Origin: Chryseobacterium potabilaquae
Lineage (GTDB): Bacteria > Bacteroidota > Bacteroidia > Flavobacteriales > Weeksellaceae
Direction: 5' to 3'
DNA: 64,000 nucleotides
Assembly (NCBI RefSeq): GCF_902728265.1
Contig: NZ_CACVBR010000002.1
Coordinates: forward strand, 124,001-188,000
A model generated the notes under the pieces. That model worked only from the letters and a program-made list of their open reading frames with translations, did no database searches and was not told the DNA's origin. Positions 1-8,339 of the stretch are shown piece by piece; within the stretch, counting starts at the first letter, position 1; each line of letters starts with the position of its first letter. The translations under genes and the position numbers were made by a program.

Positions 1-2
1 CA

Positions 3-827
3 CATGAAAAACATGCTGTAAAAAATGCCCTTTTAGCCATTGCGCAGATTGAGGTGTCCGTAAAAACATTTTGGGGAAACTTATATACCCATCTTCCAAA
101 ACCGGAATTAAATGGTCTAGGAGCTACTTTTGCAGAATGTGAATTCCGTCACTCCGAAGCATATTCTCGTTTATTAGAGGTATTAGGATATAATGAGGAA
201 TTCTCAAGTGTAATCGAAATTCCAGCTGTGAAAGCAAGAATAGAATTTTTAGGCAATGCTCTAAAACACGCTAATTCTGCTACCCCAAAAGAATATGTTT
301 CAGCTTTATTATTATTTAGTATTCTAGTTGAAAACGTTTCTCTTTTTTCGCAGTTTGCTATTATCCTTTCGTTTACAAGGTTTAAAGGATTCATGAAAAA
401 TGTTTCAAATATCATTGCTTGGACTTCTGTTGATGAACAAATCCATGCCAACGCAGGGATTTACTTAATTAACAAAATCCGAGAAGAGCAACCTGATCTA
501 TTAACAGACAGTGATATTGAAGATATCTATACACTTGTTGATGAATCAATTGAAAGAGAAGGAGATATATTAAATTGGATCTTTGAGTTGGGTGAAATAG
601 ATAATGTATCTAAAGAAGATCTACTCAATTTCATGAAATACCGTGTTGATGACAGTTTAAAGAAAATCAATATGAAGACAAAGTATAATGTTACTCCTGA
701 GCAATATAGACCTATGGTTTGGTTTGAAGAAGAGGTTTTTGCCAATTCTATGGATGATTTTTTTGCGAAAAGACCAGTGGACTATACAAAACATGATAAG
801 AGTATTACGGCAAATGATTTGTTTTAA
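3..827 (+). CDS. nrdB: Ribonucleoside-diphosphate reductase, radical-generating beta subunit (5' end cut off)
   Basis: This is the NrdB (R2) subunit of class I ribonucleotide reductase, which holds the dimetal centre and tyrosyl radical used to reduce NDPs. The frame is open from base 3, so the true start lies upstream; the GTG at 54 is internal. The motif EFRHSEAY gives the E-x2-H ligands with the radical Tyr four residues after the His. Further ligands are E in LVENVS and E/H in DEQIHA. An upstream Glu in AQIEVSVK probably replaces the usual first Asp ligand. An ABM-type gene and nrdA follow on the same strand. Because nrdA here lacks an ATP-cone, the missing N-terminus of this protein may carry one, as in some flavobacterial NrdBs; that part cannot be seen. 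Confidence 0.95.
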   Translation, partial: HEKHAVKNALLAIAQIEVSVKTFWGNLYTHLPKPELNGLGATFAECEFRHSEAYSRLLEVLGYNEEFSSVIEIPAVKARIEFLGNALKHANSATPKEYVSALLLFSILVENVSLFSQFAIILSFTRFKGFMKNVSNIIAWTSVDEQIHANAGIYLINKIREEQPDLLTDSDIEDIYTLVDESIEREGDILNWIFELGEIDNVSKEDLLNFMKYRVDDSLKKINMKTKYNVTPEQYRPMVWFEEEVFANSMDDFFAKRPVDYTKHDKSITANDLF

Positions 828-849
828 TTAAAACAAGTACCCTTCAAAC

Positions 850-1137
850 ATGATTAATGTAATAGTTACCTATACCGTAAAACCAGAATTTGTTTCAGAA
901 AACAAAATAAATATTCGAAAGTTTTTGGAGGATTTTAAAAATTTAAATCAATCCACATTTGAATACAAGGTATACATCAAAGAAGATGGGGTTACATTTT
1001 TACATTATTCAAATTATATCAATAAAGAAGTTCAACATGAGGTTTTGAATACTCCTTCTTTTAAGGATTTTCAAAGACTAAGAGATGAAAGTGGTTTACA
1101 AGATTCCCACAAAGTGGAAGTTTTAGAATCAATATAA
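850..1137 (+). CDS. Small ABM/dimeric alpha-beta-barrel-like protein within the nrd locus
   Basis: A 95-residue soluble protein with no signal peptide or membrane segment. The opening strand (INVIVTYTVKPEF), the central FEYKVYIKEDGVTFLHYSNY and the later SFKDFQRLRDES helix fit the antibiotic-biosynthesis-monooxygenase (ABM) ferredoxin-like fold. That family includes quinol monooxygenases and many small dimeric proteins of unknown substrate. The gene starts 22 bases after nrdB and ends 63 bases before nrdA, so it is probably co-transcribed with both. Its fold is a family-level guess from the residue pattern. A role linked to ribonucleotide reductase (redox support or stress) is inferred only from position. 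Confidence 0.6.
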   Translation: MINVIVTYTVKPEFVSENKINIRKFLEDFKNLNQSTFEYKVYIKEDGVTFLHYSNYINKEVQHEVLNTPSFKDFQRLRDESGLQDSHKVEVLESI

Positions 1138-1150
1138 TAACACGCAACAA

Positions 1151-1182
1151 AATTCTGAAGTGCATTACTCTATTTCAGAATT
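1151..1182 (+). promoter_or_regulatory. Hairpin in the ABM-nrdA intergenic leader
   Basis: A perfect 9-bp inverted repeat (AATTCTGAA / TTCAGAATT) encloses a 14-base loop, about 20 bases upstream of the nrdA start. No T-run follows, so it does not look like a simple terminator. It could be an mRNA processing or stability element, or an operator, that adjusts nrdA relative to nrdB. The structure is seen; the function is inferred. Confidence 0.4.
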
Positions 1183-1200
1183 CGAAAATATATAAATACT

Positions 1201-2859
1201 ATGGAAGAACAAAATACCAATATATGGTGGCTTAATGAAGAGTCCGAGCAAATGCTAAACAGAGGATATTTGTTAAAAGGTGAAACCGTGGACGGAGCCA
1301 TCGACAGAATTACCACTGCTGCTGCAAAAAGATTGTACAAACCAGAACTTCAAGCCGCTTTTAAAGAAATGATCACAAAAGGATGGATCAGCTTCTCTTC
1401 TCCAGTTTGGGCAAATATGGGAACCCAAAGAGGCCTCCCAATTTCTTGTTTTAATGTTCATATTCCAGATAGCATTGAAGGTATCACTCATAAAATGGGA
1501 GAGGTAATCATGCAAACAAAAATTGGAGGAGGTACTTCGGGCTACTTCGGAGAACTTCGTAACAGAGGAACCGCAGTAACTGATAATGGAAAATCTTCGG
1601 GAGCAGTTTCTTTTATGAAATTATTTGATACTGCGATGGATGTCGTTTCTCAAGGTGGTGTAAGAAGAGGAGCTTTTGCAGCTTATCTCGATATAGACCA
1701 TGGGGATATTGAGGAGTTTTTATCCATTAAAGATATTGGAAGTCCAATCCAAAACTTATTTACGGGAGTATGTGTTCCAGATTACTGGATGCAGGATATG
1801 ATTGATGGGGATATGGAAAAACGTAAAGTTTGGGCAAGAGTTTTAGAAAGCCGTCAACAAAAAGGTCTTCCTTATATTTTCTTTACAGACAATGTAAATA
1901 GAAATAAACCACAGGTTTACAAAGATTTAGGATTACCTGTCAATGCTAGCAATTTATGCTCTGAGATTATGCTTCCTTCCTCAATGGAGGAGTCTTTCAT
2001 TTGCTGTTTATCCTCTATGAACTTAGAGTTATATGACGAATGGAAGGATACTGATGCTGTAAAACTAGCCATTTATTTCCTAGACGCTGTTTTATCGGAG
2101 TTCATTGATAAAACTGAAGGAAATTATTATCTTCAGGGAGCAAGAAACTTCGCTATGCGTCATAGAGCTCTTGGATTAGGAGTTTTAGGCTATCATTCTT
2201 ATTTACAAAAGAATATGATTCCATTTGAAAGCTTTGAGGCAACACAATTCAATGCAAGAGCTTTCCGGCATATTAAAGAACAATCCGAACAAGCTTCGAG
2301 AGAGCTTGCTAATATTTATGGTGAACCCGAATTATTAAAGGGATATGGGTTGCGAAATACGACCACAATGGCAATTGCACCCACCACTTCAAGTTCGGCT
2401 ATTTTAGGACAAACATCTCCTGGAATAGAGCCATTTGCTTCTAATTATTATAAAGCAGGATTAGCAAAAGGAAACTTCATGCGTAAAAATAAATATTTGG
2501 CAAAATTGCTAGAAGAAAAGGGCCTCGACAATGAAGAAACCTGGAGAACAATTATGCTAAATCATGGTTCTGTTCAGCATTTGAAAGAATTAACGGATGA
2601 AGAAAAAGCTGTATTTAAAACATTCAAGGAAATTTCCCCAATGGAAATCATTTCCCAAGCAGCACAAAGACAACAATACATCGATCAAGCTCAGTCGTTG
2701 AACTTACAAATTCCATCCACTATGCCTGTAAAAGATGTAAACTACCTCTATATAGAAGCTTGGAAAAAAGGGGTAAAAACTCTTTATTACCAACGAAGCT
2801 CTTCTGTTTCTAAAGAAATGATGGTCAATTTTGTAACCTGCTCCAGCTGTGAAGCATAA
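1201..2859 (+). CDS. nrdA: Ribonucleoside-diphosphate reductase, catalytic alpha subunit (short, no ATP-cone)
   Basis: Catalytic subunit of class I ribonucleotide reductase, converting NDPs to dNDPs in the cytoplasm. Active-site NLCSEIMLP carries the thiyl Cys (C253) and Glu (E255). C83 and C268/C269 are candidates for the redox pair. YY at 529-530 fits the radical-transfer tyrosines. The C-terminal CSSC (C547/C550) is the re-reduction pair. At 552 residues it is about 200 shorter than E. coli NrdA, and it begins directly at the catalytic domain, so the N-terminal ATP-cone (overall activity site) is absent. Class and function are secure; how this enzyme senses dATP is open. Confidence 0.96.
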   Translation: MEEQNTNIWWLNEESEQMLNRGYLLKGETVDGAIDRITTAAAKRLYKPELQAAFKEMITKGWISFSSPVWANMGTQRGLPISCFNVHIPDSIEGITHKMGEVIMQTKIGGGTSGYFGELRNRGTAVTDNGKSSGAVSFMKLFDTAMDVVSQGGVRRGAFAAYLDIDHGDIEEFLSIKDIGSPIQNLFTGVCVPDYWMQDMIDGDMEKRKVWARVLESRQQKGLPYIFFTDNVNRNKPQVYKDLGLPVNASNLCSEIMLPSSMEESFICCLSSMNLELYDEWKDTDAVKLAIYFLDAVLSEFIDKTEGNYYLQGARNFAMRHRALGLGVLGYHSYLQKNMIPFESFEATQFNARAFRHIKEQSEQASRELANIYGEPELLKGYGLRNTTTMAIAPTTSSSAILGQTSPGIEPFASNYYKAGLAKGNFMRKNKYLAKLLEEKGLDNEETWRTIMLNHGSVQHLKELTDEEKAVFKTFKEISPMEIISQAAQRQQYIDQAQSLNLQIPSTMPVKDVNYLYIEAWKKGVKTLYYQRSSSVSKEMMVNFVTCSSCEA

Positions 2860-2889
2860 TAATAAATTAATCAATATCTCATACCGTAC

Positions 2890-2920
2890 AATAACACGCT
2901 TCAGGGCGTGTTGTTATTTT
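2890..2920 (+). terminator. Rho-independent terminator after nrdA
   Basis: A 10-bp stem (2890-2899 with 2906-2915, one G-T wobble) and six-base loop are followed by a T-rich tail. It lies 30 bases past the nrdA stop, closing the nrd operon. Confidence 0.85.
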
Positions 2921-2981
2921 TATAACAGAAAAATAAATGTCAGACAAAAGAATTGTAAATTTATAATTCATACAGTTTGCC

Positions 2982-2989
2982 TATATTTG
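2982..2989 (+). promoter_or_regulatory. Bacteroidetes -7 box (TATATTTG) for the DUF72 gene
   Basis: TATATTTG fits TAnnTTTG and lies 28 bases upstream of the ATG at 3018. The nearest upstream TTG is 26 bases away, too far for a good -33 element, so only the -7 part is supported. Confidence 0.5.
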
Positions 2990-3017
2990 TTATAAGTTTA
3001 ATCCTAAAAGCTTACCT

Positions 3018-3908
3018 ATGAAATTCGGACAAGTAGAAGATCCTTCAAAAATAGATTTTACATTACCTCAAGATCATCCTCGAACGAAAGATATTTTAAG
3101 CCAGAATAAAAAAGGGCTAGAAAATATTTCTATTGGGTGTGCAAAATGGAATAAAACAGATCTTAAAGGGTTTTATCCTAAAGGAACAAAAGACGAATTG
3201 ACATATTATGCAACTCAGTTTAATTCAATAGAATTGAATGCTACGTTTTATGGGATGCCAACCCCTGAACAGGTTCAGACATGGAAAGGTAAAACGCCTC
3301 AAAATTTTAAGTTTTTCCCTAAAATCACCAATACTGTTTCTCATTTCAGAAGATTAATCGATGTTACCGAACCAGTGACACAATTCGCAACATCAGTTAT
3401 GAATTTTAATGAAAAATTAGGAATGGTCTTTTTACAACTCCATGATAATTTTAAGCCAAAAGACTATAATCGATTAGAAAAATTTGTAAATGACTGGCCA
3501 AAGGAAGTACCGTTAGCTATAGAATTAAGAAATACTGAATGGTTTACAGATGAAAATATATTAAATATGACCTGCGAGCTTTTTGAGCTCAATAACATTA
3601 CTAATATTATTGTTGATACTGCTGGCAGAAGAGACATGCTCCATATGCGCCTCACAACCCCAAATGCTTTTATCCGTTATGTAGGGGCCAATGCAGAAAG
3701 TGACTATGAAAGACTTGATGATTGGTTGAAACATTTAACTCAATGGAAAAAAGAGGGACTTCAGAATTTGTATTTTTTTGTTCATCAAAATATTGAGAAA
3801 GCATCTCCTCTATTATCTTCTTATTTCATAAAAAAAATAAATGAAGACTGGAACAAGGATTTAATGATTCCTAAAATGGCTACGGAAAATACAGGAACTT
3901 TATTCTAA
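3018..3908 (+). CDS. DUF72 (YecE-like) family protein
   Basis: A 296-residue cytoplasmic protein with the DUF72 hallmarks: SIGCAKWNKTDLKGFYPKG near residue 40, then ELTYYATQFNSIELNATFY and a TPQNFKFFPKITNTVSHF stretch. These fit the TIM-barrel fold predicted for the family. No biochemical role is established for DUF72. The gene stands alone between the nrdA terminator and a convergent membrane-protein gene. The N-terminal 35 residues before the first conserved strand are a short extension. The family call is firm; function is unknown. Confidence 0.88.
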   Translation: MKFGQVEDPSKIDFTLPQDHPRTKDILSQNKKGLENISIGCAKWNKTDLKGFYPKGTKDELTYYATQFNSIELNATFYGMPTPEQVQTWKGKTPQNFKFFPKITNTVSHFRRLIDVTEPVTQFATSVMNFNEKLGMVFLQLHDNFKPKDYNRLEKFVNDWPKEVPLAIELRNTEWFTDENILNMTCELFELNNITNIIVDTAGRRDMLHMRLTTPNAFIRYVGANAESDYERLDDWLKHLTQWKKEGLQNLYFFVHQNIEKASPLLSSYFIKKINEDWNKDLMIPKMATENTGTLF

Positions 3909-3939
3909 TTATTGATACTTATAAAAGTGTAGAAAACAA

Positions 3940-4530
3940 TTATCTTCTTCTTACTAACAAAACAAGATTAAGAAACAATAATAAAAAATCCAGGGTAATC
4001 CATATTCCCTGCTTTATATTTTCATGGCTATATGATTCTATTTGCTTTTTAGCGATGTCAGATAACTTTACACTTTGATTAATATAATTCCGAACTTCTA
4101 TCATCTGATCAATGTTCTTATTGGGAACCGAATGTTGTGAAAAATATACAAGATTCTTTTTACCAAGATTTCCTATAATCCAGTATTCATCGGAACTATC
4201 CATCTTCAGATACTCTATTCTATAATATTCCGGACGGATCTTTCCAATATGTTTAGTCTCTAATATTCCATTAGGGAATTGGCCTTTATTACTTATCACA
4301 TAAAAATCCAATGTTTGAGGAAGTTTATTAATGATTTGTAATGCTACAGAATCTTTTATAATTCTTACTGTGCTTTTTTTGATAAACCAATAGCTAAATA
4401 ATGAAATCGTAAAAATGAGCATGGCAGTACGAAATAATTTTGCCCACTCAGCCAATCTTCCTTTCTTTATTTTTGATAAAAATAAAGAAAGGATTAGTCC
4501 AAAAAAAATAAGAAATAATACCCCTCCCAT
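3940..4530 (-). CDS. Membrane protein of unknown function
   Basis: I do not recognise a family. The 196 residues show a hydrophobic N-terminal segment (about 3-18), a second near 36-50, a soluble middle of about 120 residues and a C-terminal membrane segment (about 174-192) ending in an RRR tail. The middle part would face one side of the membrane. The start is supported by a perfect -7 box TATCTTTG whose G lies only four bases before the ATG, so the mRNA is predicted to be leaderless. It is divergent from the outer-membrane protein gene at 4586. Confidence 0.7.
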   Translation of the reverse strand: MGGVLFLIFFGLILSLFLSKIKKGRLAEWAKLFRTAMLIFTISLFSYWFIKKSTVRIIKDSVALQIINKLPQTLDFYVISNKGQFPNGILETKHIGKIRPEYYRIEYLKMDSSDEYWIIGNLGKKNLVYFSQHSVPNKNIDQMIEVRNYINQSVKLSDIAKKQIESYSHENIKQGIWITLDFLLLFLNLVLLVRRR

Positions 4531-4534
4531 ATTG

Positions 4535-4542
4535 CAAAGATA
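4535..4542 (-). promoter_or_regulatory. -7 box (TATCTTTG) four bases before a start codon
   Basis: On the minus strand, TATCTTTG is followed by CAAT and then ATG. Transcription from such a box would begin at about the A of the start codon. A TTT triplet lies about 20 bases upstream in place of TTG. Confidence 0.65.
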
Positions 4543-4585
4543 CTTTTTTATCTATATTTTTAAAACCTATTATAAAAACGTTACC

Positions 4586-5806
4586 ATGAGAAAAGCTTTT
4601 TTAGCACTTTTACTATTTTTTGTATTCTTTACAAATGCCCAAATTAAATTTGAAAAAGGGTATTTAATAACCACTAACAATGAGAAAAAAGAAGTATTAA
4701 TCAAAAACATGGATTGGATTAACACTCCCACAGGATTCTCTTATAAAACTGATCAGAATTCAACGGAGTTAACAGGACTTCCATCTAATATTAAAGAATT
4801 TGGAATCCATAATTCTTCCAAATACATTTCTTACACCGGATCTATTGATTATTCGTCTGATAATACTACTGAGCTTTCCTCAAAGTACGAACCTGAGCTA
4901 ACGGAAAGTAGTGTTTTTCTAAAAGAAGAAGCAGTAGGAACTACCAATCTATATTCATATAAAGGGAAAAATGTAATCCGATTTTTTTATTCAAACGCTA
5001 GTACATCAATAACTCCTTTAATAAACAAAAAATATTATTTAGAGGGAAATACCTCAAAAATAGCAACCAATAATAGTTATATAGGTCAATTGAAAGATCT
5101 TTTTTCGGATGATTCTAATTCCCTTACTTTAATAAACCAAACAAAATATAATACGTCTGATTTGAAAAAACTTTTCAACGTATACAACAAAACCGAAAAT
5201 GTAGCATCTTCTGAGTTAAAAGAAAAAACTAAATTTAATCTTCATATCAGACCCGGGATTAACTTCTACTCTTCCCTTGGCTTAAAAGGAAGCATTTTTG
5301 ATGGTGTTTTTCCTTCAAAATCTTCTTTTAGGATAGGCATTGAAGCTGAAGTTGTTTTACCATTCAATAAAAATAAATGGTCTATCTTATTTGAACCTAC
5401 TTATTCGGCTTATTCCGGAAAAACAATTACCGTAAAAAGTAACTCCCTTTATGAAATGAGTTTAGATAGCTATTCTTTTATTACTTTACCAATAGGGATT
5501 AGACATTATATGTTTATCAATGATAAATCCAAAATTTTTGTAAACGGACAAGCTAATGTCCTTACATTAAGATCAGGAAAAGCCAAAAATTTTGATCTTT
5601 TATATTCTGGACAAGCTTTCGAAAAAGTTCCATTATCCACTACACAGACCTTTAAGAGTTTATCTTTTGGTATAGGCTATAATTATAATAATAAATATAG
5701 TATTGAATTCAGATATAATACAAATAACAATATTATAGAGGATACTACTTCCCAAACTGCGGATATAAAATATGCCTCAATAATTTTAGGATATAATATT
5801 TTCTAA
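4586..5806 (+). CDS. Secreted outer-membrane beta-barrel protein
   Basis: A 406-residue exported protein. The ATG at 4586 gives a clear signal peptide (MRKAFLALLLFFVFFTNAQ, cut after Ala or Gln), so the longer in-frame start at 4415 inside the divergent gene is rejected. Residues about 20-200 form a soluble domain of unknown type. From about residue 225 a run of alternating strands (GIEAEVVLPFNKNKWSILFE, then ITLPIGIRHYMF, SLSFGIGYNYNNKYSIEFRY) ending in an aromatic-terminated strand is typical of the PorT/OMP beta-barrel family. Its stop overlaps the convergent HD gene's stop by three bases within CTAA. Confidence 0.75.
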   Translation: MRKAFLALLLFFVFFTNAQIKFEKGYLITTNNEKKEVLIKNMDWINTPTGFSYKTDQNSTELTGLPSNIKEFGIHNSSKYISYTGSIDYSSDNTTELSSKYEPELTESSVFLKEEAVGTTNLYSYKGKNVIRFFYSNASTSITPLINKKYYLEGNTSKIATNNSYIGQLKDLFSDDSNSLTLINQTKYNTSDLKKLFNVYNKTENVASSELKEKTKFNLHIRPGINFYSSLGLKGSIFDGVFPSKSSFRIGIEAEVVLPFNKNKWSILFEPTYSAYSGKTITVKSNSLYEMSLDSYSFITLPIGIRHYMFINDKSKIFVNGQANVLTLRSGKAKNFDLLYSGQAFEKVPLSTTQTFKSLSFGIGYNYNNKYSIEFRYNTNNNIIEDTTSQTADIKYASIILGYNIF

Positions 5807-6462
5807 TCAACATTCCATTCTTTATAAAACTGGTCGAGGAAAAGTAACATAAACTGATGTCTTTCCTCGGCTATTTTTTTGCCTTTCTCTGTATTCATCA
5901 TATCTTTTAACAATAACAGCTTTTCATAAAAATGATTAATTGTTGTTCCTTTAGATTTTTTATACTCTTCTTTAGACATATCTAAATTGGGCTTGACCTC
6001 CGGATCAAACATCGGGTTATTCTTAAAACCTCCAAAATTGAATGTTCTAGCCACACCAATTGCTCCAATAGCATCTATACGATCCGCATCTTGTACAATT
6101 TTAAGTTCGATTGGAGTAACTTTAGGAGCCTCAGCTCTATTTTTAAATGAGATGTTTTTAATTATAAATAAAACCTTCTCTATAATGTCTTCAGAAACAT
6201 TTTGGCTTTCTAAAAATTCACAAGAAACTTGTAATGCTATTGTTTCATCTCCATTATGAAATTTAGGATCTGCTATATCGTGTAATAAAGCCGAAAGTTC
6301 CACCACCATTTGTTCACAATCCTCATATTGAGCAATTTTTTTTGAGAGCTTCCAAACTCTTTCAATATGAAACCAATCATGCCCAGCCTCTGCTCCCTCT
6401 AATTTTTCTTTTACAAAATCTACTGTATTTGCTATCAAATTCTTCATTCTATGTACACTCAT
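5803..6462 (-). CDS. HD-domain phosphohydrolase
   Basis: A 219-residue cytoplasmic HD-superfamily metal-dependent hydrolase. Visible ligands are H28/H32 in GHDWFHIERV, the HD pair at 61-62 in ALLHDIADPK, and an Asp in QDADRIDAIGAIG near 125-127. This set is typical of small YedJ-like HD phosphohydrolases acting on phosphate esters; the substrate is unknown. The first ATG overlaps the alpha/beta-hydrolase gene by 14 bases. A second ATG (6447) lies one base after that gene's stop, so the true start could be either, and translation is probably coupled. Its 3' end overlaps the convergent barrel gene's stop. Confidence 0.88.
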   Translation of the reverse strand: MSVHRMKNLIANTVDFVKEKLEGAEAGHDWFHIERVWKLSKKIAQYEDCEQMVVELSALLHDIADPKFHNGDETIALQVSCEFLESQNVSEDIIEKVLFIIKNISFKNRAEAPKVTPIELKIVQDADRIDAIGAIGVARTFNFGGFKNNPMFDPEVKPNLDMSKEEYKKSKGTTINHFYEKLLLLKDMMNTEKGKKIAEERHQFMLLFLDQFYKEWNVD

Positions 6463-7288
6463 TTAAAATAATATCCCAAAGCTTTTTATTGTAGTTTCTA
6501 AAAAAATTAATATGTCCTATTATACGTTTTTGAGATTCCGAAACTTTAATTAATCTATGAGTAGGTCTAAGATTCGGGTAAGTAGTATCCAATAAGCTTT
6601 TTACTCCTTTCTCTGTTATCCATACATCATCTTCTGCACGTATTACAAAAACTTTTTGTTTTAAATTTTTAGAATAGTCTTCTATTTTTTCTAAAAGGCG
6701 ATTGGTTGATTTTTTGTTTAAAATTAAGGTTCTCCAATCATATGCGCAATATTTGGGAAGACTTTCTCCTAAACCGAACCAATGTGCGGGAAAATACCCT
6801 AATAGTGAAGTGGTTAAAGGTTGAGCTATCCCAAAACCCAAATATGCTTCTACCTTCGTTCTCCATTTTAAGTTCCCCACGAAGGCATTTTGTGTGCCCA
6901 CAAAAATAAATTCATCAAACATTTCAGAATCTTCATTCATTCCTAGTATTAAAGCTCCTACAGAATGACCTAAACAATACTTATAGTGATTTGTAAAGTT
7001 TTTCTTAATATATTGAGTGATGGCTTTAAAATCCCTAGCTCCCCACGTCCTCATAGAAGCATAAAATCCTTTTATATTTTGAGGTTTGGACAATCCAATT
7101 CCCCGATAATCATAGGTCATAACAGTAAACCCCTTTGCTGCAAAATATTGTGCAAATGAATAATAAATATGCTGTTTTACCCCTGTTGCAGAATTAATCA
7201 ACAAAAATTTCCCATTATCAATTTTGGGTACAAAAAGATGGGTAATTAATTCTACATTATCTTCTGTAATAATAGTCAGCTTTTCCAT
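6449..7288 (-). CDS. Alpha/beta hydrolase (serine hydrolase)
   Basis: A 279-residue cytoplasmic alpha/beta hydrolase. The nucleophile elbow is GHSVG with S109, the acid is likely an Asp in IRAEDDVWIT, and the His is in IIGHINFF near the C-terminus. GFTVMTYDYRGIGLS and the FLLINSATGVKQH oxyanion strand place it in the Hydrolase_4/S33-like group. The physiological ester or thioester substrate is not known. It shares an overlapping junction with the HD gene, suggesting a two-gene operon. A terminator for the preceding kinase gene sits just before its ATG. Confidence 0.85.
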   Translation of the reverse strand: MEKLTIITEDNVELITHLFVPKIDNGKFLLINSATGVKQHIYYSFAQYFAAKGFTVMTYDYRGIGLSKPQNIKGFYASMRTWGARDFKAITQYIKKNFTNHYKYCLGHSVGALILGMNEDSEMFDEFIFVGTQNAFVGNLKWRTKVEAYLGFGIAQPLTTSLLGYFPAHWFGLGESLPKYCAYDWRTLILNKKSTNRLLEKIEDYSKNLKQKVFVIRAEDDVWITEKGVKSLLDTTYPNLRPTHRLIKVSESQKRIIGHINFFRNYNKKLWDIILNECT

Positions 7289-7300
7289 AATAAAAAAAAG

Positions 7301-7326
7301 AAAAATCCACTCTAAAAGTGGAAATT
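7301..7326 (-). terminator. Terminator after the PfkB kinase gene
   Basis: On the minus strand a 6-bp stem TCCACT / AGTGGA with a five-base loop is followed by a long T-rich run. It lies about 55 bases past the kinase stop and directly before the next gene's start. Confidence 0.6.
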
Positions 7327-7378
7327 TATTTAAAATATCATATTATATTTTTTCTTTTTCGATATGTCATAAATAGCG

Positions 7379-8272
7379 TTAAGAGATTAAATCTGAGATC
7401 CTTGGCAATCCTGTTTGCGAACCTTTTTTCAAAGAAACCATGGCAGATACTTCATTTCCAAATTTCACGCATTCTTCAATAGAATATTTATGGCATAATC
7501 CAATCGCAAACCCAGAAGTAAATGCATCACCCATTCCCATTTTATGAACAGTCTTCCCATTTGTACTTTTACTAAAGTATTTCATTTCTGTACCATCAAA
7601 GTATACTGTAGAGTTGGTATCATCCCTCACAAATACTTTATTTACATATTTTTTAAGAATATCTTCTCTCCTATCTTCACCAAAAACGATATGCAATTCA
7701 TTACTCTTTACCACAATAAAATCCACACTAGAAAGTATTTCCTCACTTAGCTTTCTAGCCGGAGATGCATACAATCCTATTTTTATATTGTGCTTTTTAG
7801 CTTTTTTTATTGCAAAGTCAATCACATCCATGGAAACTTCTAATTGCAACAAAATAAGATCTGCTGTAAAAAAATATTTTTCCGCAGCATCTATATGCTC
7901 GGGTTTTAAATGATTATTAGCTGCGGGAACTACAACAATTGCTGAATTTCCATCTGAAGTAGTAACATAAGCTGTGCCTGTTGCATCTTTATCTGTTTCA
8001 TGTACAAATCCAACATTTACACTTTCATTTACCAGATTTCTCATAATCTGTTGCCCCAAGGGATCCATGCCTACACATCCAATAAAATATACACTAGCTC
8101 CCAACCTCGCTGTCCCTACTGCCTGATTTGCTCCCTTTCCCCCAAAATAGCTGTCTGAATCATAAGCCATAACAGTTTCGTTGGAAGATGGTACTTTTTC
8201 TGTTTCTAGGACAAGATCAATTGAAGAACTGCCTATAACGATAATTTTGGGTTGTTCAGATGAGAAATTCAT
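7379..8272 (-). CDS. PfkB-family (ribokinase-like) sugar kinase with atypical motifs
   Basis: A 297-residue PfkB kinase, closest in layout to ribokinase: GGKGANQA at 44-51, GCVGMDPLGQ near 65-73, and catalytic D249 in the anion-hole motif MGMGDAF. Two usual ribokinase signatures are changed. The opening substrate strand reads GSSSIDLV instead of GSxNxDLV, and the DTxGAGD motif reads HKMGMGD, so the Asp-Thr before the anion hole is missing. The phosphate acceptor may therefore be a sugar or nucleoside other than ribose. The gene has its own terminator and is not next to ribose transport or catabolism genes. Confidence 0.82.
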   Translation of the reverse strand: MNFSSEQPKIIVIGSSSIDLVLETEKVPSSNETVMAYDSDSYFGGKGANQAVGTARLGASVYFIGCVGMDPLGQQIMRNLVNESVNVGFVHETDKDATGTAYVTTSDGNSAIVVVPAANNHLKPEHIDAAEKYFFTADLILLQLEVSMDVIDFAIKKAKKHNIKIGLYASPARKLSEEILSSVDFIVVKSNELHIVFGEDRREDILKKYVNKVFVRDDTNSTVYFDGTEMKYFSKSTNGKTVHKMGMGDAFTSGFAIGLCHKYSIEECVKFGNEVSAMVSLKKGSQTGLPRISDLIS

Positions 8273-8339
8273 TGTGTTTTATTATTAGTTATAATTAATT
8301 TTATTATAAAAATTTTCTCTACAAAATAATTCACCTAAT

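Noticed and set aside
54..827. nrdB read as a complete gene from GTG at 54
   Set aside because: The frame is open upstream to base 3 and encodes conserved NrdB sequence, so the gene is cut by the window edge.
4415..4585. Upstream extension of the barrel-protein frame
   Set aside because: It runs through the divergent gene and destroys the clear signal peptide that starts at 4586.
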